Notes under the pieces: generated by a model
The model's database searches: none
The model's input: the letters and a program-made list of their open reading frames with translations, nothing else
Told to the model about the DNA's origin: nothing
DNA from: an uncultured Eubacterium sp.
Lineage (GTDB): Bacteria > Bacillota > Clostridia > Lachnospirales > Lachnospiraceae
DNA length: 13,680 nt
Assembly: GCA_934358495.1 (NCBI GenBank)
Contig: CAKRKO010000075.1
Location: forward strand, 1-13,680
Reading direction: 5' to 3'
Shown: positions 7,360 through 13,270 of the stretch, one piece after another
How the letters are laid out: each line of letters starts with the position of its first letter
Position numbering within the stretch: position 1 is the first letter of the stretch
Translations under genes and position numbers: made by a program

Positions 7360-7397
7360 TTGAATAAACAGAAACGGACTGTTCCGCAAATTCAATG
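7355..7397. promoter_or_regulatory. Operator copy B, predicted LysR-type regulator binding site
   Basis: CATTGAAT (7358-7365) and ATTCAATG (7390-7397) are separated by 24 nt, exactly as in copy A at 4170-4212. The first 15 bases GTACATTGAATAAAC are identical in the two copies, as are CTGTTCC (7379-7385) and AAATTCAATG at the end. The element fills the gap between the YoaK stop (7424) and the ene-reductase promoter, so it serves the ene-reductase gene. Confidence 0.7.
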
Positions 7398-7423
7398 ACT
7401 ATAACCATTTGTTATTTGAATTT

Positions 7424-8161
7424 TTACTTCTGTTCTGCCTCCAGGCGCTCTGCATCTTCCAGTTCTGTTTCCGCCTCTTTCGCAATTTCCTGCGGGCGTT
7501 CCGCTTCAAGTACCATGCTGTGTTTTACTACCAGAATCCAACCGGTTGCCAGCGGCACAAAGCCAAGATATGCCGCACGCACTGCAAAGGCATTGACGGC
7601 TACTGCACCATAACATGCTCCGATAAAAAAAGAGAGTACCGTATTGGTATACAAAATACCCTTTTTCTTAAATTCCGAATCTTTTGTCAGAAAATACTGC
7701 GTCCAGCCAAGCACTGCCTGCTTAAAGTTGTTACTGGAAAAGATGGTTGAGCTGTTATATCCGTTTGCTGAAGAATACACACCCCACTGAAATGCGGAAC
7801 AGAAGAAGATCGGATACAAACCAACCAGCACCGGTTGTAACGGCAATAATGAGGATGCTGCTAATCCTGCTGCATCCACCACAATGGCTAATTTTCGCAT
7901 ATTTATGTTCGTATGGTTTGTCAGAATGTACGAAACCACCACTCCGCCACCAAAAAGCGGCAACGCAAGGAATCGCAGCAACACATCGTACCACTCACCC
8001 GATACCAGCGACGCTGCCATTTCCATGATATTTCCGGTCTGCGCGGAACCAAAGTTCCCCATATGTAGTAAGATCGCGTATGCTCCGAGAAATCCACCCA
8101 CAAGGGCAAAATTCCAGTGAATCAAAGCTTCCCATTGATCTTTTGTTACTTTTTGTCTCAT
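7424..8161 (-). CDS. YoaK/DUF1275 family membrane protein
   Basis: The product is a 245-residue integral membrane protein with about six hydrophobic segments (for example FALVGGFLGAYAILLHMG at 18-35, VLLRFLALPLFGGGVVVSYIL, AGLAASSLLPLQPVLVGLYPIFF). The FGSAQTGNIMEM segment (37-48) is the conserved motif of the YoaK/DUF1275 family. The tail from about 220 is acidic and Glu-rich (ERPQEIAKEAETELEDAE). The family has no firm biochemical function. The start has a GAAAGGCA site about 9 nt upstream, and the gene begins 20 nt after the Fic-like gene, so the two may be co-transcribed. It is the intact partner of the frameshifted copy at the left edge. Its stop lies 27 nt before the ene-reductase operator, and no terminator is evident between them, so some read-through into the ene-reductase gene is possible. 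Confidence 0.85.
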   Translation of the reverse strand: MRQKVTKDQWEALIHWNFALVGGFLGAYAILLHMGNFGSAQTGNIMEMAASLVSGEWYDVLLRFLALPLFGGGVVVSYILTNHTNINMRKLAIVVDAAGLAASSLLPLQPVLVGLYPIFFCSAFQWGVYSSANGYNSSTIFSSNNFKQAVLGWTQYFLTKDSEFKKKGILYTNTVLSFFIGACYGAVAVNAFAVRAAYLGFVPLATGWILVVKHSMVLEAERPQEIAKEAETELEDAERLEAEQK

Positions 8162-8176
8162 TGTATTTGCCTTTCT
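7647..8176 (-). repeat. Direct repeat, right copy (YoaK gene duplication)
   Basis: This segment matches 1-529 in the same orientation with one 1-nt indel; similarity ends just upstream of the ribosome site. The two copies flank about 7.1 kb containing the ene-reductase, lysR, SnoaL-like and both MFS genes. Confidence 0.85.
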
Positions 8177-8181
8177 GCTTT

Positions 8182-9054
8182 TTAGGAATCCAATAATTCT
8201 TCCATATATTGTCGATACATATATAATCGATTGCGCTGTCTATGGGATATTTCACAAACAATATTCTGCTTTTCTAAAATAGCCACATTTTTTGCAGCCG
8301 TATTATACGAAATTCCTAATTTTTTTTCTATATCCCGGATATCAAAAACAGGATACTTTTCAATAAAGAGCATCACATCTGGTAACATGTTTTTTGCTTT
8401 TTCCTTAGATATAATAGCATCAACATCTAAATTAATCAAAATTATTGTTTCTATAATTTTATTCGTCCTTCGAACACTCTCTAGCAATAGTTCCAAAAAA
8501 AAGTCAATCCATATCTCAAAATCATTATTTTTTTTTACTTTTTTTATTACCGACTCGATTTTCTGTTTGTTTTTAACAATAATCTCGGCATATGATATAT
8601 AATATTTTGTTGATAACAATTGTTCACGCAAATAAGCATTTATGACTAAGCTCATCCATATACTATTTTTTTCTATATCCTGCAAATAAGTAATAACGTG
8701 ATACAACATAAGGGAAACATCTAACAATACATTTTGTTGCAATGAGAAAATATATGTTTTTTCAAAATCATTTATTCTATCGGCAATTATATCCTTTGCT
8801 GTACTATTTTCCTGTTCTAAACAATTATATTTGTCCAATCGCTCCTGTGTCATTTCTGATATATGCCATTCGAATATTGTAAATGATTTTTCTGTCAATT
8901 GATACAATTCCATTTTATACAAAAGATAATTTTTTCCTTTATAATCTTTCTCATAAAATGCAAGTCCCTGTTGTTTTCCAAATTCCAAATGAAGCCGTTG
9001 TAATTTCACCTGCATACCCGCATTATTTTTAATTAAACTAATATCTTTTTTCAT
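8182..9054 (-). CDS. Degenerate Fic-like protein with C-terminal winged helix, catalytic motif missing
   Basis: The product is 290 residues. Residues about 180-283 match the C-terminal part of Fic-family proteins: NDFEIWIDFFLELLLESVRRT (178-198, the usual W..FFL..v helix), then a winged helix KYPVFDIRDIEKKLGISYNT (233-252) ending in RNRLYMYRQYMEEL. Residues 150-175 (KYYISYAEIIVKNKQKIESV) fit the helix with the S.y...n...Y pattern found after the Fic active site. The region where HPFxxGNGR should stand (about 125-140) instead reads QDIEKNSIWMSLVIN, with none of the catalytic His, Asp/Glu, Gly-Asn-Gly or Arg residues, so AMP transfer is not expected. It may act as a DNA-binding regulator. It sits 20 nt upstream of YoaK, is AT-rich unlike its neighbours, and has only a distant ribosome site (AAGGG, 13 nt before ATG), so the start is less certain. 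Confidence 0.72.
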   Translation of the reverse strand: MKKDISLIKNNAGMQVKLQRLHLEFGKQQGLAFYEKDYKGKNYLLYKMELYQLTEKSFTIFEWHISEMTQERLDKYNCLEQENSTAKDIIADRINDFEKTYIFSLQQNVLLDVSLMLYHVITYLQDIEKNSIWMSLVINAYLREQLLSTKYYISYAEIIVKNKQKIESVIKKVKKNNDFEIWIDFFLELLLESVRRTNKIIETIILINLDVDAIISKEKAKNMLPDVMLFIEKYPVFDIRDIEKKLGISYNTAAKNVAILEKQNIVCEISHRQRNRLYMYRQYMEELLDS

Positions 9055-9150
9055 ATCATTTATTTTTCCCTTGACATTTTTTTATCGTTATAGTAAATTC
9101 TTTTTAAGAAATGTGGTTTTTTACCGTACAGCTTAAGCTCAAGCGGGGTA

Positions 9151-9654
9151 CTACGTTTCTTTTTTTATATCTATAATATCATACAAATATTTTTTGCCAT
9201 CTACATCACATCGAATGATCATTCTCCCACGAAAAACATTTATACCTATCACATTTTTCTTATCATCACATTTGGATAAAGAAAAACAAATGTCACAACG
9301 ATACCCCCCATACTTTGCATCTTTTCTATGCTTTTCTTCCAAATTCTCTTTCCAACATATGTTGGTCGCATTTTGAATTAATTCTGGGATTACCTGAGTC
9401 GCATTTGCTTTCGCTTTTCCAACTGCACCAAAAGCTCTTTCCGTATATTTGCTATTCGCATATTCATCTGGAAAATCTGAACCTATATAAACTCTATCAT
9501 CCGTTTCCTCAATCACATACATCTGACCAACATAACGTTTCAAATATTCTTCAACACCATCCCAGTCTATTTTTCTTTTACTGATAAAAATAATTTCGTC
9601 TATTACAACCACTTTTTGACCTTTTTCATTTAAAACAACTTGCGTCATATACAT
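9151..9654 (-). CDS. Conserved hypothetical protein of clostridial accessory regions
   Basis: The product is about 167 residues, soluble, with no signal or membrane segment. From memory it resembles a family of uncharacterised clostridial proteins starting MYMTQV.LN..GQK..VIDEI, with a YVGQ.Y.I..T.D.VYIGSDFPDEY.NS segment (about 41-70), AKANA..VIPE.I (about 82-97), a basic H-K-DAKYGGYR stretch (about 108-118) and a C-terminal beta-rich part ending KKYLYDIIDIKKET. No characterised function is known to me. The spacing of H, R and the YLYDI end loosely recalls phage-associated barnase/EndoU-like domains, which I hold at very low confidence. The frame also offers a GTG at 9660 and an ATG at 9648; the GGGGTGGGG sequence would best serve the ATG at 9648. 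It is AT-rich and has its own promoter, consistent with acquired DNA. Confidence 0.6.
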   Translation of the reverse strand: MYMTQVVLNEKGQKVVVIDEIIFISKRKIDWDGVEEYLKRYVGQMYVIEETDDRVYIGSDFPDEYANSKYTERAFGAVGKAKANATQVIPELIQNATNICWKENLEEKHRKDAKYGGYRCDICFSLSKCDDKKNVIGINVFRGRMIIRCDVDGKKYLYDIIDIKKET

Positions 9655-9687
9655 CCCCACCCCGTTAATTTTTATGAATCCTTATTA

Positions 9688-9716
9688 ATAATATGATTTT
9701 TATTTCATTTTTTCAA
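9688..9716 (-). promoter_or_regulatory. Sigma-A-type promoter of the hypothetical gene
   Basis: On the minus strand, TTGAAA (9716-9711) and TATTAT (9693-9688) are separated by 17 nt. The predicted start lies roughly 30 nt upstream of the coding region. The background is very AT-rich, which raises the chance-match rate. Confidence 0.5.
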
Positions 9717-9757
9717 TCATTTTTGAAATTAAATATTTTTATACATTATTATATCAA

Positions 9758-9803
9758 AAAACCATGTAGAGTTTTTCCGACAAAACAAACTCTACATGGT
9801 TTT
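9758..9803 (-). terminator. Rho-independent terminator after the lipoprotein gene
   Basis: A perfect 17-bp stem joins AAAACCATGTAGAGTTT (9758-9774) and AAACTCTACATGGTTTT (9787-9803) around a 12-nt loop. On the minus strand the stem runs into TTTTTGATA. It lies 78 nt after the lipoprotein stop and also insulates the hypothetical gene's promoter from upstream transcription. Confidence 0.85.
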
Positions 9804-9880
9804 CCCATTATAAATCCTTAATCAATATTCTTACAACTTCTCTAAAACACTTACACAACTATCCTGGTTGCGATTGCTTA

Positions 9881-10951
9881 TTATTTTTCATATATCGTTT
9901 TTTTCAACACATCAATCTTTCCCTGCAATTCCTCAGGCATATCGTCTATCAGATAATATACCGTCTCATCTAGCACTGGCTCCAGATCCGACACATCCAT
10001 CGTAACCGCTGCTGCCAAGGATGATTCCACCGTACTCTGCTTGATCACATTCAGTTTTTTGGCCTGCCCGCGCAAAGTCTCCTCGTCATACTCTGACGTA
10101 CTTTCCAGAAAATCAGCATCCATGTAGTATGTTCGCTGTTCGCTTACTTCGTATTTTCCATCATCACGTTTACGAACCTCAATCTGCCGATACCCTGATG
10201 GCCAGTTAAAACAATCATAATGTCCATCACGCCACTGACTGATCGTGTAGTAGTTCATATATTCCGCTTCATACTGCAAAATACAGTCAAAATAATCAGT
10301 ATTTTTTGAAAAAGCATTTATTACTTCTCCATTTTCACGCACATTTTGCATCCAGTCAAAAAACTGCTCTGAAAAATTATTTTGTCCGATCAGTTTTTCT
10401 ATACTTTCATCATCCTGTCCTTCTCCGGATGTATAACTTCCATTTGACAATTCTGCCGGGAAACGATACTGGTCGATTCCTGTCTTATTGCACACAACTG
10501 CACCGTTGTCATCCACCTCATACTGCAATCCGGCATCGACAACCACCGAAGTCAGATTATCTCCAAACTCCTGATTCTCTGCCGAAAATTTAAAAATCGG
10601 TCGATAACAAAAATTCTGTCCTACCGGAATTTCCGAAACAATTTTCCCGTCCTCATTCTCAATCATTTCATAAACTGGTTCATGTACATTTCCTTCCGTA
10701 TCCATCAAACGGACATGTGTCCCATAATCCCCATAAAATTCCGATGTATAAAAGCTGCCAAGGGCCCGGATACTGTCATTGTCCCCAGTTTCCATTGTCT
10801 GAAATACGTCCTCTTCCGTCTGGTAATTCTGATTCTTCGTCTCAGCCTGTGAACTACTGGTTTCTGCCGTTGCGCCATCATTTTTCCCGCATCCCATCAA
10901 TACCAGACAACTGATTCCCACCAATGCCAGTAATTTTCTCCACTTCCCCAT
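9881..10951 (-). CDS. Putative surface lipoprotein of unknown function
   Basis: The product is about 356 residues. Its N-terminus is a lipoprotein signal peptide: MGKWRKLLALVGISCLVLMGC, with the lipobox LMGC placing the lipidated Cys at 21. A Ser/Thr/Glu/Gln-rich linker follows (about 22-47). The rest is acidic and polar, with many Tyr and Trp, a low-complexity GEGQDDESIEK stretch, and no recognised domain. It should be anchored on the outer face of the membrane. I start at the ATG at 10951 because GAGAGGAG lies 6 nt upstream; the frame extends to a TTG at 10975 without a better site. It is the third gene after DUF2975 and XRE, 50 nt after the XRE stop with no clear promoter between, and ends before a strong hairpin. 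A role as effector or sensor controlled by the XRE/DUF2975 pair is only inference. Confidence 0.72.
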   Translation of the reverse strand: MGKWRKLLALVGISCLVLMGCGKNDGATAETSSSQAETKNQNYQTEEDVFQTMETGDNDSIRALGSFYTSEFYGDYGTHVRLMDTEGNVHEPVYEMIENEDGKIVSEIPVGQNFCYRPIFKFSAENQEFGDNLTSVVVDAGLQYEVDDNGAVVCNKTGIDQYRFPAELSNGSYTSGEGQDDESIEKLIGQNNFSEQFFDWMQNVRENGEVINAFSKNTDYFDCILQYEAEYMNYYTISQWRDGHYDCFNWPSGYRQIEVRKRDDGKYEVSEQRTYYMDADFLESTSEYDEETLRGQAKKLNVIKQSTVESSLAAAVTMDVSDLEPVLDETVYYLIDDMPEELQGKIDVLKKTIYEK

Positions 10952-11001
10952 CGTATACTCCTCTCTGTCTCTCAATTTTTACATTTTTTCATAGTTACCA
11001 G

Positions 11002-11244
11002 TTATATCCTTCCATCATCCGCTTCTGTTTCCACATTATCGGGCACATATTCCAAAATATCCCCCGGCTGACAATGCAAAACCTCACAAATTGCAACCAA
11101 TGTAGAAAATCGAATTGCACTGATTTTTCCTGTTTTTATCTTTGAAAGATTTACATTTGACACCCCTACTTTCTCCGATAATTCTTTCAAACTCATCTTC
11201 CGATCGGCCATAACCCGATCCAGTCTCAAAATAATCTGTCCCAT
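11002..11244 (-). CDS. YozG-like XRE/Cro family transcriptional regulator
   Basis: The product is an 80-residue single-domain helix-turn-helix protein. IILRLDRVMADRKMSLKELS (4-23) is the lead-in helix, then EKVGVSNVNLSKIKTGK (24-40) is the helix-turn-helix, then IRFSTLVAICEVLHCQPGDI (44-63), the typical end of the small YozG-like XRE group. The short C-terminal tail (YVPDNVETEADDG) is acidic. Genes of this type are commonly paired with DUF2975 membrane proteins, as here: it starts 20 nt after the DUF2975 stop, with an AGGTTAGGT ribosome site directly before ATG. It probably binds the palindrome at the operon promoter (11916-11936) and regulates its own operon, with the membrane partner modulating its activity; that partnership is inferred from gene pairing. 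Confidence 0.88.
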   Translation of the reverse strand: MGQIILRLDRVMADRKMSLKELSEKVGVSNVNLSKIKTGKISAIRFSTLVAICEVLHCQPGDILEYVPDNVETEADDGRI

Positions 11245-11264
11245 ACCTAACCTGTCATTTTATA

Positions 11265-11882
11265 TTATAATGTTTCGTCCGATTCCTTCTGTAACTGCAC
11301 ACCATAAGCAAAAATATGTGAAAGTAAAAAGAGAACAAACACCATTGGTATAAACGCAAAACTGATGTTTGTCATCACCTGTGCACCAATTACTTTTTCA
11401 CTCGTCAAAACATCTGTAAGATGCCAGTACCGATCTTCTAATATCCATACCAGCAATTTCCATGCTACATCCCATAAACCTATACCTAATACAATCCATG
11501 CCAATTTTTTCAATCCAGTGGCTACCTCTGTTGTAAAAGGTGTATTTTCTGATACTACCCTTAAAATATTTCGAAAAACCTGTATTCCCAGTATACCGAA
11601 CAGCATCCAGCCAGCCTCTTTAACCAATAGCAAAATGATCTGTGTAAAATAAATCTTTGCCGGAAAATCATACGCCGAAGACATATTAACTGATACCGTT
11701 CCAATCTTTAGCTGAGAAATCATGTGTCTTACAAATTCATATTGAACTCCACCTCCATTTTTTTCACAGATAAATAACATAATAATTTCAATCAGACATA
11801 CACATCCTGCTACCGCAAAAGTTCCCTGAACTATTTTTAATATTAAATTTAAATTTTGTGCTATTTTCTTTCCCTTTTCCAT
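11265..11882 (-). CDS. DUF2975 family four-helix membrane protein
   Basis: The product is 205 residues with four predicted membrane segments: about 13-38 (LILKIVQGTFAVAGCVCLIE), 73-104 (FTQIILLLVKEAGWMLFGIL), 119-148 (LKKLAWIVLGIGLWDVAWKL) and 170-198 (FAFIPMVFVLFLLSHIFAYG). An extracytoplasmic loop lies between the first and second. The C-terminal FAYGVQLQKESDETL is the signature end of DUF2975 proteins, and the neighbouring small XRE gene is the usual partner. The start has AGGAG 5-6 nt upstream, and a strong promoter lies about 57 nt before it. It is the first gene of the DUF2975-XRE-lipoprotein operon. Its biochemical function is unknown; a role in sensing membrane or envelope state and controlling the XRE partner is a guess from context. 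Confidence 0.85.
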   Translation of the reverse strand: MEKGKKIAQNLNLILKIVQGTFAVAGCVCLIEIIMLFICEKNGGGVQYEFVRHMISQLKIGTVSVNMSSAYDFPAKIYFTQIILLLVKEAGWMLFGILGIQVFRNILRVVSENTPFTTEVATGLKKLAWIVLGIGLWDVAWKLLVWILEDRYWHLTDVLTSEKVIGAQVMTNISFAFIPMVFVLFLLSHIFAYGVQLQKESDETL

Positions 11883-11915
11883 TTATGCTCCTAAATACAA
11901 CCTTTTTCATAAATA

Positions 11916-11936
11916 AATTAATGTTTATCGTTAATT
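11916..11936. promoter_or_regulatory. Palindrome at the DUF2975 operon start site, possible XRE operator
   Basis: AATTAATG (11916-11923) and CGTTAATT (11929-11936) pair at 7 of 8 positions around a 5-nt spacer. It lies immediately downstream of the -10 hexamer, over the predicted transcription start, a good position for a repressor. The XRE product of the same operon is the obvious candidate ligand. Confidence 0.45.
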
Positions 11937-11938
11937 TT

Positions 11939-11966
11939 ATTATACAAATGCCCTATTTTTTGTCAA
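11939..11966 (-). promoter_or_regulatory. Strong sigma-A promoter of the DUF2975-XRE-lipoprotein operon
   Basis: On the minus strand a consensus TTGACA (11966-11961) and a consensus TATAAT (11944-11939) are separated by 16 nt. Both hexamers are perfect, which suggests that regulation is by repression. Confidence 0.8.
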
Positions 11967-12033
11967 TATATTTTTCTGAATTTTCTGAATTTTTAGTTTT
12001 TTTACATATTGACAACATAAATCCTGCACAGCA

Positions 12034-12068
12034 AAAGAGTCAAAGTTTACCACAAACTCTGACTCTTT
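12034..12068 (-). terminator. Hairpin terminator after the alcohol dehydrogenase gene
   Basis: AAAGAGTCAAAGTTT (12034-12048) pairs with AAACTCTGACTCTTT (12054-12068) with one mismatch and a 5-nt loop. It is 47 nt beyond the dehydrogenase stop. The T-tract after the stem on the minus strand is short (TTTT), so it may be a modest terminator. Confidence 0.7.
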
Positions 12069-12115
12069 CCTGTTCTTCTCTCGAATGCAAAAAACAATCT
12101 ATTCCATTTCAACTA

Positions 12116-13270
12116 TTACCCGGCAAACGCCGCTTTATAAATCTCCTGACAATCCTCTAATGTCGGTATCTTCCTTGTATTTCCCGGACTTCCGCTGTCC
12201 AACGCATCCTGCGCCATTTTCGGAATCGCTGCATAGAACTCTTCTCTTGGAATGCCATACTTCTCCAAAGTCGGTACTTCACACACCTCACAGATATGCT
12301 CAATGGCTTTCAGAAACTGTTCTGCTGCCGCAATATCGCCCTGCTTCTCATCTGCCACACCAATTGCCCTGGCAAGGTCTGCAAAACGCTCATATGCCCC
12401 TTCTAAGGCGAAGGAGAAGCATGCCTTAAGCAACATGGCATTGGAAATACCATGCGCCACGTGAAATAACGCCCCGATTGGACGGCTCAGTCCGTGCACC
12501 AGCGTCACACTGGAATTGTTGATACAGATTCCTGCCTCCAGTGCTGCCAGCGCCATCTGATGTCTGGCTTCGCGATTTTTGCCATCACGATAAGCAATCG
12601 GCAGATATTTCATGATCCGTTTTACCGCAGACACTGCCAGTGTATCGGTCATATCCATCGCTTTTCTGGAGGTATATGCTTCCACTGCATGTGTCAGAGC
12701 ATCAAGTCCGGTAGCTGCTGTGACTGACTGCGGAGACGACAGACTGAAGGTCTCATCCACGATCGCAATCTTTGGAATCAGGCAATCTCCTTTCAGCAGC
12801 ATCTTAATATCATTCACAGAATCCGTAATGACAGTGAATTTTGTCGCTTCCGAACCGGTTCCTGCAGTAGTTGGGATTGCCACCACAGGTCCTGTCATTT
12901 TCGTAATTTCTTTCCCGTTAAAATCCGAGATACTTCCCTCATTTGTAGCCATGACAGCAATCGCTTTTGCCGCATCCAGCGGACTTCCGCCACCAAATCC
13001 GATGCAGTAATCGCAGCCTTTTTGCAGAAATACACTGACACCGGCATTGATCATGACATCCGTTGGTTCTCCGGTAATTTCTGAAAAAGTCACAAACTCA
13101 ATGCCATGATCTGCCAGCATCCGGCTTAACTGCGCAAACATTTCTGATTTCACCACATGCGGTCCTGTCACAAGAAGTGCCTTTTTGCCACATTGTTTCA
13201 GATATCCGACTGCCTCAGTAAAACAGTCTCTTCCGGTAAAAATATGTTCCGGGGGCAGATAGTGAGCCAT
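12116..13270 (-). CDS. Iron-containing (type III) alcohol dehydrogenase
   Basis: The 384-residue product is full length for the group III, metal-dependent NAD(P)-linked alcohol dehydrogenases that interconvert aldehydes and alcohols. Residues 93-97 (GGGSP) and AIPTTAGTGSEAT (131-143) bind the nucleotide. D190, H194 (GLDALTHAVEAY), H259 (LVHG) and H273 (VAHGISNAML) fit the four Fe ligands. The segment HGLSRPIGALFHVAHG has Arg where FucO-like enzymes have another His. The start has a GGAGGTGG site 6 nt before ATG. That site and the first 73 nt of the gene lie inside the 3' end of an upstream class III aminotransferase gene, so the two are surely co-expressed. The pair suggests transamination of an omega-amine followed by reduction of the aldehyde: taurine to sulfoacetaldehyde to isethionate (SarD/TauF-like) is one candidate, and GABA or beta-alanine routes are others. 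Confidence 0.9.
   Translation of the reverse strand: MAHYLPPEHIFTGRDCFTEAVGYLKQCGKKALLVTGPHVVKSEMFAQLSRMLADHGIEFVTFSEITGEPTDVMINAGVSVFLQKGCDYCIGFGGGSPLDAAKAIAVMATNEGSISDFNGKEITKMTGPVVAIPTTAGTGSEATKFTVITDSVNDIKMLLKGDCLIPKIAIVDETFSLSSPQSVTAATGLDALTHAVEAYTSRKAMDMTDTLAVSAVKRIMKYLPIAYRDGKNREARHQMALAALEAGICINNSSVTLVHGLSRPIGALFHVAHGISNAMLLKACFSFALEGAYERFADLARAIGVADEKQGDIAAAEQFLKAIEHICEVCEVPTLEKYGIPREEFYAAIPKMAQDALDSGSPGNTRKIPTLEDCQEIYKAAFAG

Noticed and set aside
9130..9139. AGCTTAAGCT palindrome between the Fic-like and hypothetical genes, as a terminator
   Set aside because: The stem is only 5 bp and no T-tract follows on the minus strand where termination would be needed.
12085..12429. Plus-strand open frame of 114 codons antisense to the alcohol dehydrogenase
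   Set aside because: Composition is that of a mirror frame of the dehydrogenase gene; no promoter, ribosome site or recognisable protein.
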